The notes under the pieces are model-generated. The model searched no databases. It saw only the letters and a program-made list of their open reading frames with translations, and was not told where the DNA came from. From positions 1 to 64,000 of the forward strand of contig NZ_JAASQK010000010.1 of the NCBI RefSeq assembly GCF_011762195.1: a stretch of 64,000 nt of DNA. Reading direction: 5' to 3'. The position numbers and the translations under genes are program-made. The stretch's first letter is position 1. The number at the start of each line of letters is the position of its first letter. This DNA is from Sphingomonas oligoaromativorans (GTDB lineage Bacteria; Pseudomonadota; Alphaproteobacteria; Sphingomonadales; Sphingomonadaceae). Of the stretch, positions 40,448 through 48,685 are shown piece after piece.

Positions 40448-40464
40448 TCTAGCAGATTTCTAGC
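40448..40464. repeat. Left arm site of island 2 (TCTAGCAGATTTCTAGC)
   Basis: A 17-bp sequence with two CTAGC units 11 bp apart. It matches the right-end copy at 50607-50623 in 15 of 17 positions and in the same orientation. It lies 110 bp from the left CTTGAAA core. Candidate integrase arm-binding site. Confidence 0.65.
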
Positions 40465-40483
40465 CGCGCCGCTGAATCGGTAT

Positions 40484-40573
40484 GGAAGAGTGTCCGAGTG
40501 GTTTAAGGAACTGGTCTTGAAAACCAGCGACGGGGCAACCCGTCCGTGGGTTCGAATCCCACCTCTTCCGCCA
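40484..40573 (+). tRNA. Complete tRNA-Ser (anticodon TGA) carried by island 2
   Basis: A full 90-nt tRNA-Ser with encoded CCA, long variable arm (CGACGGGGCAACCCGTC region), acceptor GGAAGAG/CTCTTCC and anticodon stem CTGGT/ACCAG around CTTGAAA. It is identical to the reconstructed chromosomal tRNA-Ser except for one covarying stem pair (C-G in the host gene, T-A here). It lies inside the left boundary of the island, so it supplies the tRNA lost by the insertion. Confidence 0.95.
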
Positions 40574-40908
40574 CCCCCCTGTACGAACAGGCTTCGGCAT
40601 CCGGCAACGGATCGGGGCCGAATTGGATCGTGCCCTCCCATCCCTACCACTGAGGGTTACTTATCTAGCTGGGGTCGGCCAGGCAGGGTTTGGTACGATT
40701 CTTCCCATAAGCCAATCGTAAGCTGTGACCGCAGCGTAAGTGCAGGCCGCTGATCGGAGTGTCGAAAGGCTGCCGGTCGGCGTATGCGTCAAATCCGTGA
40801 ATGCTTCGGTCTCGTTTCCGCTCGCTATGCCCGAGCGAGACAATAACAGGTGCGCTGATCGAGATGCGCCCTCACTGTAGCGCGCGAGCAACACTTTCGG
40901 TGAGGTAA
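40574..40908. other. Gene-free stretch between tRNA-Ser and the RT leader
   Basis: No coding region supported. A CTCGCT / AGCGAG hairpin with a 7-nt loop lies near 40829-40847, without a T-run. The promoter for the downstream leader RNA and reverse transcriptase should be in the last part of this stretch, where AT-rich sequence (taacgattttttatc, to 40920) appears, but I cannot fix its position. Confidence 0.35.
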
Positions 40909-41259
40909 CGATTTTTTATCAGACCCACTTGGAAGAACAAACTGGCATCCTACCTGATGCTGGTCCCCGGAATTGGCCGACGGATACGATCGTTGCAACG
41001 TGCAACCCTGATGATGATGATAATGAACACGGCCACGCCGTGGATCACAGCGTCAGCGGTTTCGCCGCGCGGACAGATGAGCATAGCTCGGACCTCCTCG
41101 ATCATACGATACCACTTAGCGTTTCAGACCCGCGCCGATCAGCGGCTCCACACAGGGCCTAAGGGGGGTGGATTGTGGTGTGCGTCCGGGGGCATCCAGG
41201 AAGACTGGGGTCTCGGGTCAAGGCTGGCCCCCGGACTCTGCTAATGTTACGCAGTCGGG
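40909..41259 (+). ncRNA. Candidate structured leader RNA of the reverse transcriptase
   Basis: A 350-nt gene-free stretch directly upstream of the RT, where characterised DRT2 systems encode their template RNA. Visible helices: GTTGCA/TGCAAC (40992-41006, 3-nt loop), CACGGC/GCCGTG (41028-41042, 3-nt loop), GCGG/CCGC (41056-41068) and GTCCGGGGGC/GCCCCCGGAC (41184-41236), the last enclosing CCAG/CTGG. One forward frame is free of stop codons from 40909 to 41241. ORFs in this stretch have no ribosome sites or family match. The RNA and its ends are inferred; no expression evidence. Confidence 0.45.
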
Positions 41260-41276
41260 ATGAAGACACCCGACTG
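41252..41276 (+). promoter_or_regulatory. Hairpin presenting the RT start codon in its loop
   Basis: A perfect 8-bp inverted repeat CAGTCGGG (41252-41259) / CCCGACTG (41269-41276). The 9-nt loop begins with the RT start codon (41260). No purine-rich ribosome site is seen upstream. The left arm also overlaps a competing CTGC/GCAG pairing (41238-41254), so a translational switch is possible. Confidence 0.45.
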
Positions 41277-42501
41277 GTATCGCCCTCGCGGGTACTTGCA
41301 TTTCGATGTACCAGTTAAGGTTGCGTTCGGCGAGGGCCTGACCCCGACCATCGTCGCAGCCCACGTATGGTCGCCGCTGATTCACTACATCAAGATCGAG
41401 AAACGATATAAGGTCAAGGAGCGAAAGACCGTTCCTAAAGAGCGGCCGATCATGTTCGCGTCTCATCGCGATGCGTGTATTCTGTCCAAGTATTCTGCGG
41501 ACCTCGTGACCCGGCTCGACGCGTGGTACGCGGCGAAGGGGCTGGACGATACGGTCATCGCATATCGAGCGCTCGGCAAATCCAACTACCATTTCGCCAA
41601 GCGGGTTGAGGATTTTGTCCGTGCGCACCCTTCGCTCACGGTCATGTGCTTCGACGTAACGGGCTTCTTCGATAACCTTGACCACAAACGGCTCAAAGCT
41701 CGCCTGAAGGCGATTCTTGAATGCGATGAGCTTGGCACGGACTGGTATGCCGTGTTTAAGGCCGTCACCAGCTATCACTATGTGCATCTGGACGAGTTGA
41801 GGAAGCACGATCAGTTGGCCGAACGCCTCAAGGCGCGGAAGCCCCATCCCCTCGCGACGATTGAGCAAGTGAAAGCGCTCGGCGTGCCAATCGAGAAGAA
41901 CCGGGCCAAGAAAGGTATCCCGCAGGGAACACCGATCAGCGCCAGCCTCTCGAATCTCTATATGGCGGAGTTCGACGAGCAGATGGAGGCGGAAGCGAGC
42001 AAGCGGGGCGCGCTGTATCAGCGATATTCCGATGACATTCTCATCGCCTGCCCGAAGACACGCTGGAAGGTGCTGCACGCGCTGATTGAAGAGAAGTTGG
42101 GCGAACACGGGCTGGCGCTGCAAGGGGACAAAACGGACATTGTCCACCTTCACGGCACCAGCACTCTCACGTTCCAATATCTTGGCTATCAGCTTGGTTT
42201 GGGCGAGGCGCGGTTACGGCTGAAGTCTCTATCGCGGCAGTGGCGCACTGCGAAGCGGGCATTGAAGAAGGCAGAACGGGTCGGCCTCCGTGCAATCGCG
42301 CAGGGTAAGGCGAACCAGATATACACCCGCAAGCTGTACATGCGCTTCACCAGGGCGGGCGCTCGCAATTTCCTCGCCTATGCGGATCGTTCGGCAGACA
42401 CGTTGGCCTCCCCCGCCATTCGCAAGCAGGCGAAACGGCTGCGTAAATTCGTTCATGGAGAACTGGCGCGCATGAAGGGCAAATCGGGGCCAAAGTCCTG
42501 A
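41260..42501 (+). CDS. DRT2-like antiviral reverse transcriptase
   Basis: A 413-residue reverse transcriptase with palm motifs A (FDVTGFFDNLDH, Asp132), B (GIPQGTPIS, 219-227) and C (YSDD, Asp258-Asp259), plus LGKSNYHFAKRVE typical of this defence lineage. The N-terminus WYRPRGYLHFD resembles, from memory, the DRT2 (UG2) class. It has no retron VTG pattern, no maturase or endonuclease domain, and no fused nitrilase. DRT2 enzymes reverse-transcribe an upstream RNA into repeat DNA that encodes a toxic protein during phage infection. DRT9 or another UG class with upstream RNA remains possible. Confidence 0.8.
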   Translation: MKTPDWYRPRGYLHFDVPVKVAFGEGLTPTIVAAHVWSPLIHYIKIEKRYKVKERKTVPKERPIMFASHRDACILSKYSADLVTRLDAWYAAKGLDDTVIAYRALGKSNYHFAKRVEDFVRAHPSLTVMCFDVTGFFDNLDHKRLKARLKAILECDELGTDWYAVFKAVTSYHYVHLDELRKHDQLAERLKARKPHPLATIEQVKALGVPIEKNRAKKGIPQGTPISASLSNLYMAEFDEQMEAEASKRGALYQRYSDDILIACPKTRWKVLHALIEEKLGEHGLALQGDKTDIVHLHGTSTLTFQYLGYQLGLGEARLRLKSLSRQWRTAKRALKKAERVGLRAIAQGKANQIYTRKLYMRFTRAGARNFLAYADRSADTLASPAIRKQAKRLRKFVHGELARMKGKSGPKS

Positions 42502-42646
42502 CCGACGTGGGGTAGGCCTTCAATGCGGGCTGCAAAAATGTATCCGCTTTTTAATGGCTTAAAAAATCAGTCGGTACGCGAGCCAACCAGGCGCTAGTTT
42601 CGCGTGGAGTCCATGCGCTCATGCTCTTGCCAACAGGCCGCCACCC

Positions 42647-45250
42647 ATGGCACAGAAGAAAAATCACGTACACCGTAGTGTAAGGTATTTTTTGGTGCTC
42701 ATGAATCCTCAGCTTTTCTGCCCGATCCGGGGTGCTCTGAAGGCAAAACTCAAAGCCAAAGATGGGCTAACCTTCACAGAGGAAAAGCGGCGAATCGATT
42801 GCATTAACTTACTCCTGTCCAAGGGATATCCCAAGGACCGGATTGAAGCCGAAACGAAGGTCATAAAGTTCGGTCACAAGGGAAAGAATTCCTTGCGCGC
42901 TGACATTGTCGTTTACGATCGCTCGATTGTATCCGTAAAAGCGCTCGCTGAAGACAAACGGCGAGGATGCATGAAGATCATTGGTGAGATTAAGCGAGGA
43001 TTTGCCGACGCTGATTCCGCGAAGAGTGAACAACTTAAGCCCGCACTCGATTTAATTCCTTCTACCGACGTCCTTGGAATTTATTGGGATGACGTAGAGC
43101 AAAGCATCTTCTATAAGAAGGTGAGTGGCTCTGTGATCGAAACAGTGGAAGCATCCATTGCTATGCTTCCCGCCTTTGGATCGCCACTGGCCGCAAAAGA
43201 TATCCATTATGGCGATCTGAAACCTGACACCGACCTCGTGAAGCGGTTCGCTAGGCTCGATGACATTCTGCATCAGGCCGGGCATTCGAAGGATGACCGT
43301 TATGACATCCTGTTTAAATTGCTCCTCACCAAAATTTTTGATGAGCAAAGCAATCGCCCAAAGAATGGACGGATGATCGTTCAGGATTTTAGTGTCGGTG
43401 ATGTTCCCGACAGTGACATCTTGGAGATCTTCGAAAAAGGGCTTGAGTCAGCGCTGACGCTGTATGGCTCTCATCTTCCGAAGAAGCCTTCTAAGAAGAT
43501 CGGGTGCTCAGGTGCGTCACTGCGCCAAATCGCTAAGATCATCTGTCCTATCGATATCCTGGGATCTTCTCCGCAGGTTATCCAAGACTTTTTTATGTAT
43601 TTTGGTCGGTCACTCTACAAGGTCGATCTGGCACAATATTTCACGCCCTACGAGGTGATCGACCTCATTGTCCGAATTGTGAACCCGAAGTTTGGTGACG
43701 TGGTCCGAGACCCTGCATGCGGTACTGCCGACTTCCTGGTCGGCGCAATGCGTGTTGCCGAGGAACGGCACGGTGCAAACATTGCGGCGCAGCTTCACGG
43801 CGTGGACACAGCAGATATGGCCGTGACACTTTCGGTCTTCAACATGATCCTGAATGGCGACGGATCGTCGCATATTGAGCAGGGGGACAGCCTCAAGGAG
43901 TTGCCGAAACACGAAGGCAAGTACACCGTAGCACTGTGCAATCCACCGTTTGGAACACGGATTGTTGAGAAGCGGAAAGAAGTATTGGCCCAATTCGAGC
44001 TTGGTACGGAAGAAGTTTCCGGGAAGCGCGTCCCGCTCAAGTCACAGGAGACGGGCTTACTTTTCGTTGAGGTCTGCCTTCGATCGGTTCGTGCCGGTGG
44101 ACGCGTTGGGATTCTCTTGCCTAACGGCTACCTCGGCAACCGCGGCGGTCGCTACCAGGTGTTCCGCGAATGGTTACTTCGGCACGCCCGCGTTGCCGCT
44201 GTGATCGGCTTTCCGCGCTTCACCTTCAAGAAGTCGGGCGCGGACGTATCCGCCTCAGTGGTTGTTCTGGAAAAGCGTGAGGAGCCACTAGCCGACCTCT
44301 CCACAATGGCCGACTTCCCCATCCACTTTAATCTAGTGGAAAAGGTGGGCTGGGACCTTCAGAGTAAGCGGTCGGGCCGTATCTATAAGCGTGATCCGCG
44401 TGACGGGTCGCTGGTGCTTGATGCTGATAGCAATGAACCAGTGCTGGATGCCGATTTCGAACGGGTTCTGTCTGACCTCTATTCGTCGACTGTCGTAGAC
44501 GCATTTGACTGGCTGGCCGACGGTGTAACTGGTGCCGCATCGACAGGTGGATGGATTGTGCAGGCCGCTGATGTCATTGCGCGGAGCGATCTCTGCCTTG
44601 ATCCGAAGCGGTGGTCATCGAAGCATGCGAGCCTTGTAGAGGCAATCGCTAGTGTAAATCACTTTAAGATCTCCGACGTAATTCGCCCTGTTTCCCGTCG
44701 TTTGAAGAAAAAAGCCGATGCGACATACCGCTACGTTGAGATAGAGAAAATGTATGAGAGCTTTGGCGCCTACATTTCAAATGACTATTATGGCTGGGCA
44801 CTTCCCGACCGAGGTAAGCAGGTGGCGGCACCGGGAGATATATTCATCGCCAACATCTGGTCTAGTGCTGGAAAGTGGATGATAGCTGGCGACGAGGCAT
44901 CGGACGGTCACCTGATCGTAACGACTGGATGCACTCACTTTGAGATTATCCCTGGGCAGGAGCCATTGCTTCCCGATCTGGTGTTCGGTCTCTCATCAGA
45001 AGCGTTTCGCGTACAAATGCGAGCGTTGGCAACAGGCTCCGACGGATTGTCCTCCATCGCCACGGAGGATATCTGCTCTGTTATTCTACCCAAGATCACA
45101 ACGGGCGCGGTTCGAGAACAGTTCCGCGACCGCGTGGCGGAGGCAAAGGCAGGACAGCTCGTGCTGCCTCGTGTCGTTCGAGAGGAGCTAGCCTTGACCG
45201 CGCCCGGAACTAACGTGCCTCTCCGTTCAGCGCATGTGGTCCAAGTCTAA
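42647..45250 (+). CDS. Fused restriction-modification-specificity enzyme (Type IIG-like)
   Basis: A single 867-residue chain. The N-terminal part (about 40-170) resembles an HsdR_N/PD-(D/E)xK nuclease, with Asp86 in RADIVVYD and Glu114-x-Lys116 in GEIKRG. The N6-adenine methyltransferase follows, with QYFTP (330-334), motif I DPACGTADF (355-363) and motif IV NPPFG (432-436). The last 270 residues look like a target-recognition region. No separate restriction gene is present, so this is probably a self-contained R-M enzyme modifying adenine. Base composition is more AT-rich than the backbone. Alternatively a methylase with an inactive nuclease-like domain. Confidence 0.82.
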   Translation: MAQKKNHVHRSVRYFLVLMNPQLFCPIRGALKAKLKAKDGLTFTEEKRRIDCINLLLSKGYPKDRIEAETKVIKFGHKGKNSLRADIVVYDRSIVSVKALAEDKRRGCMKIIGEIKRGFADADSAKSEQLKPALDLIPSTDVLGIYWDDVEQSIFYKKVSGSVIETVEASIAMLPAFGSPLAAKDIHYGDLKPDTDLVKRFARLDDILHQAGHSKDDRYDILFKLLLTKIFDEQSNRPKNGRMIVQDFSVGDVPDSDILEIFEKGLESALTLYGSHLPKKPSKKIGCSGASLRQIAKIICPIDILGSSPQVIQDFFMYFGRSLYKVDLAQYFTPYEVIDLIVRIVNPKFGDVVRDPACGTADFLVGAMRVAEERHGANIAAQLHGVDTADMAVTLSVFNMILNGDGSSHIEQGDSLKELPKHEGKYTVALCNPPFGTRIVEKRKEVLAQFELGTEEVSGKRVPLKSQETGLLFVEVCLRSVRAGGRVGILLPNGYLGNRGGRYQVFREWLLRHARVAAVIGFPRFTFKKSGADVSASVVVLEKREEPLADLSTMADFPIHFNLVEKVGWDLQSKRSGRIYKRDPRDGSLVLDADSNEPVLDADFERVLSDLYSSTVVDAFDWLADGVTGAASTGGWIVQAADVIARSDLCLDPKRWSSKHASLVEAIASVNHFKISDVIRPVSRRLKKKADATYRYVEIEKMYESFGAYISNDYYGWALPDRGKQVAAPGDIFIANIWSSAGKWMIAGDEASDGHLIVTTGCTHFEIIPGQEPLLPDLVFGLSSEAFRVQMRALATGSDGLSSIATEDICSVILPKITTGAVREQFRDRVAEAKAGQLVLPRVVREELALTAPGTNVPLRSAHVVQV

Positions 45251-45332
45251 TCCCAAAGGGCAATGTCGTGCTTTCGCGCCTTCCCCCCTCCCCACAATCG
45301 GTGATGCTGCGCGGACGTTGAAAGTGGACAAG

Positions 45333-45704
45333 CTAGAATGCCCGCTTAACTTCCGCCAACCAACATCGGCCCTCGTCAATTATCGCCGGCCGTCCGGGAG
45401 CCTGCAACGCACTCATGTCTCGCTGAAACACGAAGTTCGTGCGGTTCACCGTGAAGCCGTTAAATGTGACTTTATCCGAGGTGAATGCCGCACGGACCGT
45501 ATAAGCCCTCCCAACTCCCGGGAACAAGTATGTAACTGTTCCAGCTTCTTCGTTGAGCGTCACATCCATGGGGGCTTTGGAGATCAGATCATCTCCACCG
45601 CCACCACCTGTTGCTCCCGGATTAAGCTGGCATTTGAGGTAAATTGGCGCGGCCTGAGCCGCACACGGGATGATAATCAAGGCAAGCGCAATCACGTGCT
45701 TCAT
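45333..45704 (-). CDS. Small exported protein of unknown function
   Basis: A 123-residue protein with a signal peptide (KHVIALALIIIPCAAQAA). The ATG at 45704 follows ggaggagctt. The mature part is beta-rich with a Gly run and two cysteines (LKCQLNPG, GRCWLAEV) that may form a disulfide. Divergent from the XRE gene across a 92-bp region holding a palindrome. Unusual cargo for a defence island; no family recognised. Confidence 0.7.
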   Translation of the reverse strand: MKHVIALALIIIPCAAQAAPIYLKCQLNPGATGGGGGDDLISKAPMDVTLNEEAGTVTYLFPGVGRAYTVRAAFTSDKVTFNGFTVNRTNFVFQRDMSALQAPGRPAIIDEGRCWLAEVKRAF

Positions 45705-45752
45705 AAGCTCCTCCATCGCTGGAGTCCTACGCAACAAATCCTTAATAGGGAC

Positions 45753-45772
45753 TATATTCCCTAGAGAATATA
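45753..45772. promoter_or_regulatory. Palindrome between the exported protein and XRE genes
   Basis: Perfect 7-bp inverted repeat TATATTC / GAATATA with a 6-nt centre, 24 bp before the XRE start and 48 bp before the divergent gene. Small XRE regulators, including R-M controller proteins, bind palindromes like this in front of their own gene; a candidate autoregulatory operator. Confidence 0.5.
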
Positions 45773-45796
45773 TGCCCGACCGCCATCCATCGTTGG

Positions 45797-46015
45797 ATGG
45801 ACGATTGGCGCGACATTGTTGGGATGAACGTGAGGCGATTCCGCCAGCGTGCCCAGATGACGCAGGAGCAATTGGCATTCGCGGCGGAGATCGACCTGAC
45901 CTATGTCGGCGGCATAGAACGCGGAAAGCGCAATCCGTCAGTTCTGGTTCTGGTCAGGATCGCGAGGGCGCTTGGCACGGAACCAGCCGAATTGCTGAAG
46001 GCTGTTTCAAAATAA
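45797..46015 (+). CDS. XRE-family regulator (R-M controller-like)
   Basis: A 72-residue single-domain helix-turn-helix protein: NVRRFRQRAQMTQEQLAFAA, then DLTYVGGIERGKRNPSVL and a C-terminal ARALGTEPAELL helix. Size and sequence style match controller (C) proteins of restriction-modification systems, and the fused R-M gene lies 550 bp away. A repressor of the exported protein gene or of island genes is equally possible. TTG/ATG ambiguity at the start is minor. Confidence 0.8.
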   Translation: MDDWRDIVGMNVRRFRQRAQMTQEQLAFAAEIDLTYVGGIERGKRNPSVLVLVRIARALGTEPAELLKAVSK

Positions 46016-46281
46016 GCGGAACTGCAAAGATCAGCGACCCGGCGTTAATGTGTTAATTTCTGCATTAGTCATATCTAACAATCCCTTACGGGCATAATTT
46101 CCTGTTTTCTTCATGTTGATTTGAGCCTTCGACGTTGCATCTAGAAGTTTGCGCACGGCGCAGCGGGGAAATAGGGCGATTACAGCGCTGGCTCGCGGCA
46201 GGGGTATGCACGGGGGCGGCAACGCTTGTTTCGCGCCCCAGTGCCCGGCGCTGTCGGCCTGTGTGGCACCTTGCGGCGTGC
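46016..46281. other. Gene-free stretch before the iteron-like cluster
   Basis: Lies between the XRE stop and the first GCAACGCACC copy. AT-rich in its first 120 bases (ttaatttctgcattagtc), GC-rich later. No gene supported. An AT-rich zone next to iterons would suit an origin-unwinding region, but that is conjecture. Confidence 0.35.
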
Positions 46282-46478
46282 GCAACGCACCTACCCCACG
46301 CTGGCGGCGAAATGCCGGGTGTAAAGCGGGCGACAATGGTGCGTTGGAAATGGTGCGTTGCCTATACAGGGTAACGCAGCAACGCACCCTTGGGGGTGCT
46401 GCTGCTCCCTGCGGGTTCGGGTGGCGTTAAAGAGGGGCAACGCACCCCCAACGCCCCCTCGGCGCGGTGCAACGCACC
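46282..46478. repeat. Iteron-like cluster of GCAACGCACC
   Basis: Four direct copies of GCAACGCACC at 46282, 46379, 46437 and 46469 and two inverted ones at 46352 (exact) and 46338 (one mismatch) within 200 bp. The last direct copy ends 4 bp from the primase-helicase stop. Iterons beside a primase-helicase gene are the arrangement of P4-type replication origins; candidate origin of the excised island. Confidence 0.6.
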
Positions 46479-46482
46479 CGGC

Positions 46483-48468
46483 TCAATCAGCGCCTCCTGT
46501 GGGAAGATCGACCGGGCGGAGCCACTTCGCGCCCGAGGGACCGCCCGGCGTGTCCTCCAAACGACCGACACCCTTCAGCCGGTCAATCGCGGCGCGGAGT
46601 CGCTTTTGGGTCAGGTTACGGCGTCCGGCGACATGGACCCGCTGGGCATCCAGCCAGCGACCTGTGGGACGCTTACCCGTCATCACCTCCTCACGAACCC
46701 ATTCGTCCACAAATGCGTCATCATCGTTTGCCTCCGCCGCGTCGTCCACCTCGGTCCTGAACGGATTGTCTGAATCAGCGCCATCGCCCGCCAGCGGGGG
46801 CACAACGACGAGCGACGACATATAATCGCCGTCCTCATCAATCCCGATCTGAACCGGCTGCAAAAGGAACTTCGTGCTGACGCCGCTCGTCCCGTCCTTC
46901 ACCTTGGTAAGCACAAATTCCGCTGCGAGAGCCGCGCTGTCCTTGTCGCGCTGGCATTCAATCACAAAGTCCATCGCTGCATGAAGGCCCGACCATCCGC
47001 GCATTCCTCTCGAAGCATCCTTGCCGCTGTGGTGGATGAGCAGAATGACGCCGCCGAGCCGCAATTGGAGGTCGCGGAAGATGCTAATCATTTCCGCCAT
47101 GGCGCTGCTATTCTCGTCCAGCCCGGCAGATGCGTGAGCGAGCGTGTCGATACACATCACGCCGCCGGCCCAGCCGTTTTCCGTCAAGGTCTCGACCAAA
47201 GTGTCCCGATCCTCTTTCTCGCGCAGGTTAATCGGGTCCATGATGACAGCGATGTTCGTCCGCACGTCCTCGGGCGGAACGACGGACATAAGCACCTCGG
47301 GGTTGCGCTGCGCCGCCTGCGCCAATCGCCATGCTTTCACGCGACTGGGAACGCCACCCTGCCCTTCGAAAGGGACGTAGACGGCGGGAGCCTGCTTGAT
47401 GCGATGGTCAAACCATTCCTGCCCGTTTGCGATGTGCGCCAGCAGATCGAGTGTCAGGAACGATTTGAACGTGCCTGAATCGCCGTAGATTGCTCCAATG
47501 CCCGCGTCGGGGATGACTCGCTTCACCAACCATCGCAATGGCGGCTGGCGCTCCAAATCGCCGTCCAGAAGCAGACGGAAATGTCGCTCGTTGTGGGGTG
47601 CCGGTCCTGACCAGAACAGACCGTCCCTCATCGCCTTCCCGTGCACCAGTGCTGCGGCGTCATTATGAAGGTGCTGGATCGCAAGCGCCATCGTGCTTCG
47701 CGCATAATCCCTTCGCTCTGCCTTCTCCCGCTTACCGAGACCGGACAGGCGAAATGTGCGCCAACATTCTAGCGGTGATTCCGTAATCGGCAGGAGCAGC
47801 TTGATGAGCGCAAGGTCCGCCTCGGATTGAGATTCGTAGCGATCTTGCCAATCGCCACAGAACAGGCGTCCCAACTCCCCCTCATCTTCCGCAGCCTGTG
47901 CCGCAGCGGCGTAGTCGGGCACGTCATCCCCGGTAAGGTCAATCTCAGGGGGCGCTTCCGGGGTCATCTGCGCAACCATGTTGGTGAGCAGGGCCTGCCG
48001 TTCCGCGATGGGCTGGTCCCGCACGACATTGCCTGTGCAGATGATAAACCGCTCTTGCGAATACACCTCCACACCGTCGCGGCGTCTTCCCTTACCGATG
48101 GCTCCGTTGACAAAGACGTGCCACCCCCGCCCGGAGCGAGACAGTTCCGTATAGCTGTCAGCTTCGACAATAATGCGCTGATGCCGTTGAATGTGAACGT
48201 CCGGGGTGCCGTCCTTCACATCAAGGTCGATGCAGGCAAACGGATCAGATTCATGCAGCATGAACCCAACATGCCAACCGCGCTCCGCTGCCGCAGCGCA
48301 AGCGGCTTCGAAGCTGCTCCACGTGGATGGATTGGTGCTGCTGGCGAGGCGTCCGTCAAGTGAACGAGGTGCCTTATCTCCATCCAGACCAGGACTGATG
48401 CACCATTGTGGGCGCTCTCGCAGTTCTGACGGGATGTGCGCCCAGCGCTCGGTGGTCGAGTCAGACAT
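46483..48468 (-). CDS. Primase-polymerase/helicase replication protein
   Basis: A 661-residue protein for island replication. The N-terminus (IPSELRERPQW, NPSTWSSFEAA) resembles the NrS-1 polymerase-like/AEP primase fold, with Asp81 and Asp83 in CIDLDVKDG and His117 in GRGWHVF. A RepA-like AAA ATPase follows, with Walker A GDSGTFKS (329-336), Walker B VMCIDT (Asp441) and LLIHHSGKDASRGMRG. The C-terminus may be a winged helix. It takes the place of the DUF3987 gene of island 1. A repeat cluster adjoins its 3' end. Confidence 0.85.
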   Translation of the reverse strand: MSDSTTERWAHIPSELRERPQWCISPGLDGDKAPRSLDGRLASSTNPSTWSSFEAACAAAAERGWHVGFMLHESDPFACIDLDVKDGTPDVHIQRHQRIIVEADSYTELSRSGRGWHVFVNGAIGKGRRRDGVEVYSQERFIICTGNVVRDQPIAERQALLTNMVAQMTPEAPPEIDLTGDDVPDYAAAAQAAEDEGELGRLFCGDWQDRYESQSEADLALIKLLLPITESPLECWRTFRLSGLGKREKAERRDYARSTMALAIQHLHNDAAALVHGKAMRDGLFWSGPAPHNERHFRLLLDGDLERQPPLRWLVKRVIPDAGIGAIYGDSGTFKSFLTLDLLAHIANGQEWFDHRIKQAPAVYVPFEGQGGVPSRVKAWRLAQAAQRNPEVLMSVVPPEDVRTNIAVIMDPINLREKEDRDTLVETLTENGWAGGVMCIDTLAHASAGLDENSSAMAEMISIFRDLQLRLGGVILLIHHSGKDASRGMRGWSGLHAAMDFVIECQRDKDSAALAAEFVLTKVKDGTSGVSTKFLLQPVQIGIDEDGDYMSSLVVVPPLAGDGADSDNPFRTEVDDAAEANDDDAFVDEWVREEVMTGKRPTGRWLDAQRVHVAGRRNLTQKRLRAAIDRLKGVGRLEDTPGGPSGAKWLRPVDLPTGGAD

Positions 48469-48634
48469 GACGCGCCTCCCTGCCGGTGGGGGTATGTGTC
48501 AAATCTTGCGAGTCGCCATCTACACTCGGCGAATTTTTACTCGGCGCGAATTTCCCGAATAGTTCGGCACGTGTTGATGTTTGCGACCTTCTGCCGCTTT
48601 CGGTTACACTGCTACTGTTCACGGTAATACTCCC

Positions 48635-48668
48635 GCGGCAGGACATGGTGGACGCCCGGTCCTGCCGC
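48635..48668. repeat. GCGGCAGGAC / GTCCTGCCGC palindrome between primase-helicase and AlpA-like genes
   Basis: Perfect 10-bp inverted repeat with a 14-nt centre. It carries the same GGCAGG/CCTGCC half-sites as the palindromes around the island 1 AlpA-like gene and the one at 48960-48974. TTTT follows on the plus strand only, so it is not a terminator for the minus-strand genes. Candidate operator. Confidence 0.55.
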
Positions 48669-48685
48669 TTTTCGTGAGGAAAGGG

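Noticed and set aside
40929-41244. Small proteins encoded upstream of the RT
   Set aside because: The frames lack ribosome sites and family resemblance, and the stretch is rich in inverted repeats, so an RNA is the better reading.
41260-42501. Reading the RT as a retron or group II intron enzyme
   Set aside because: No VTG-type retron motif or msr/msd layout is recognisable, and there is no maturase or HNH domain nor a domain V-like RNA after it.
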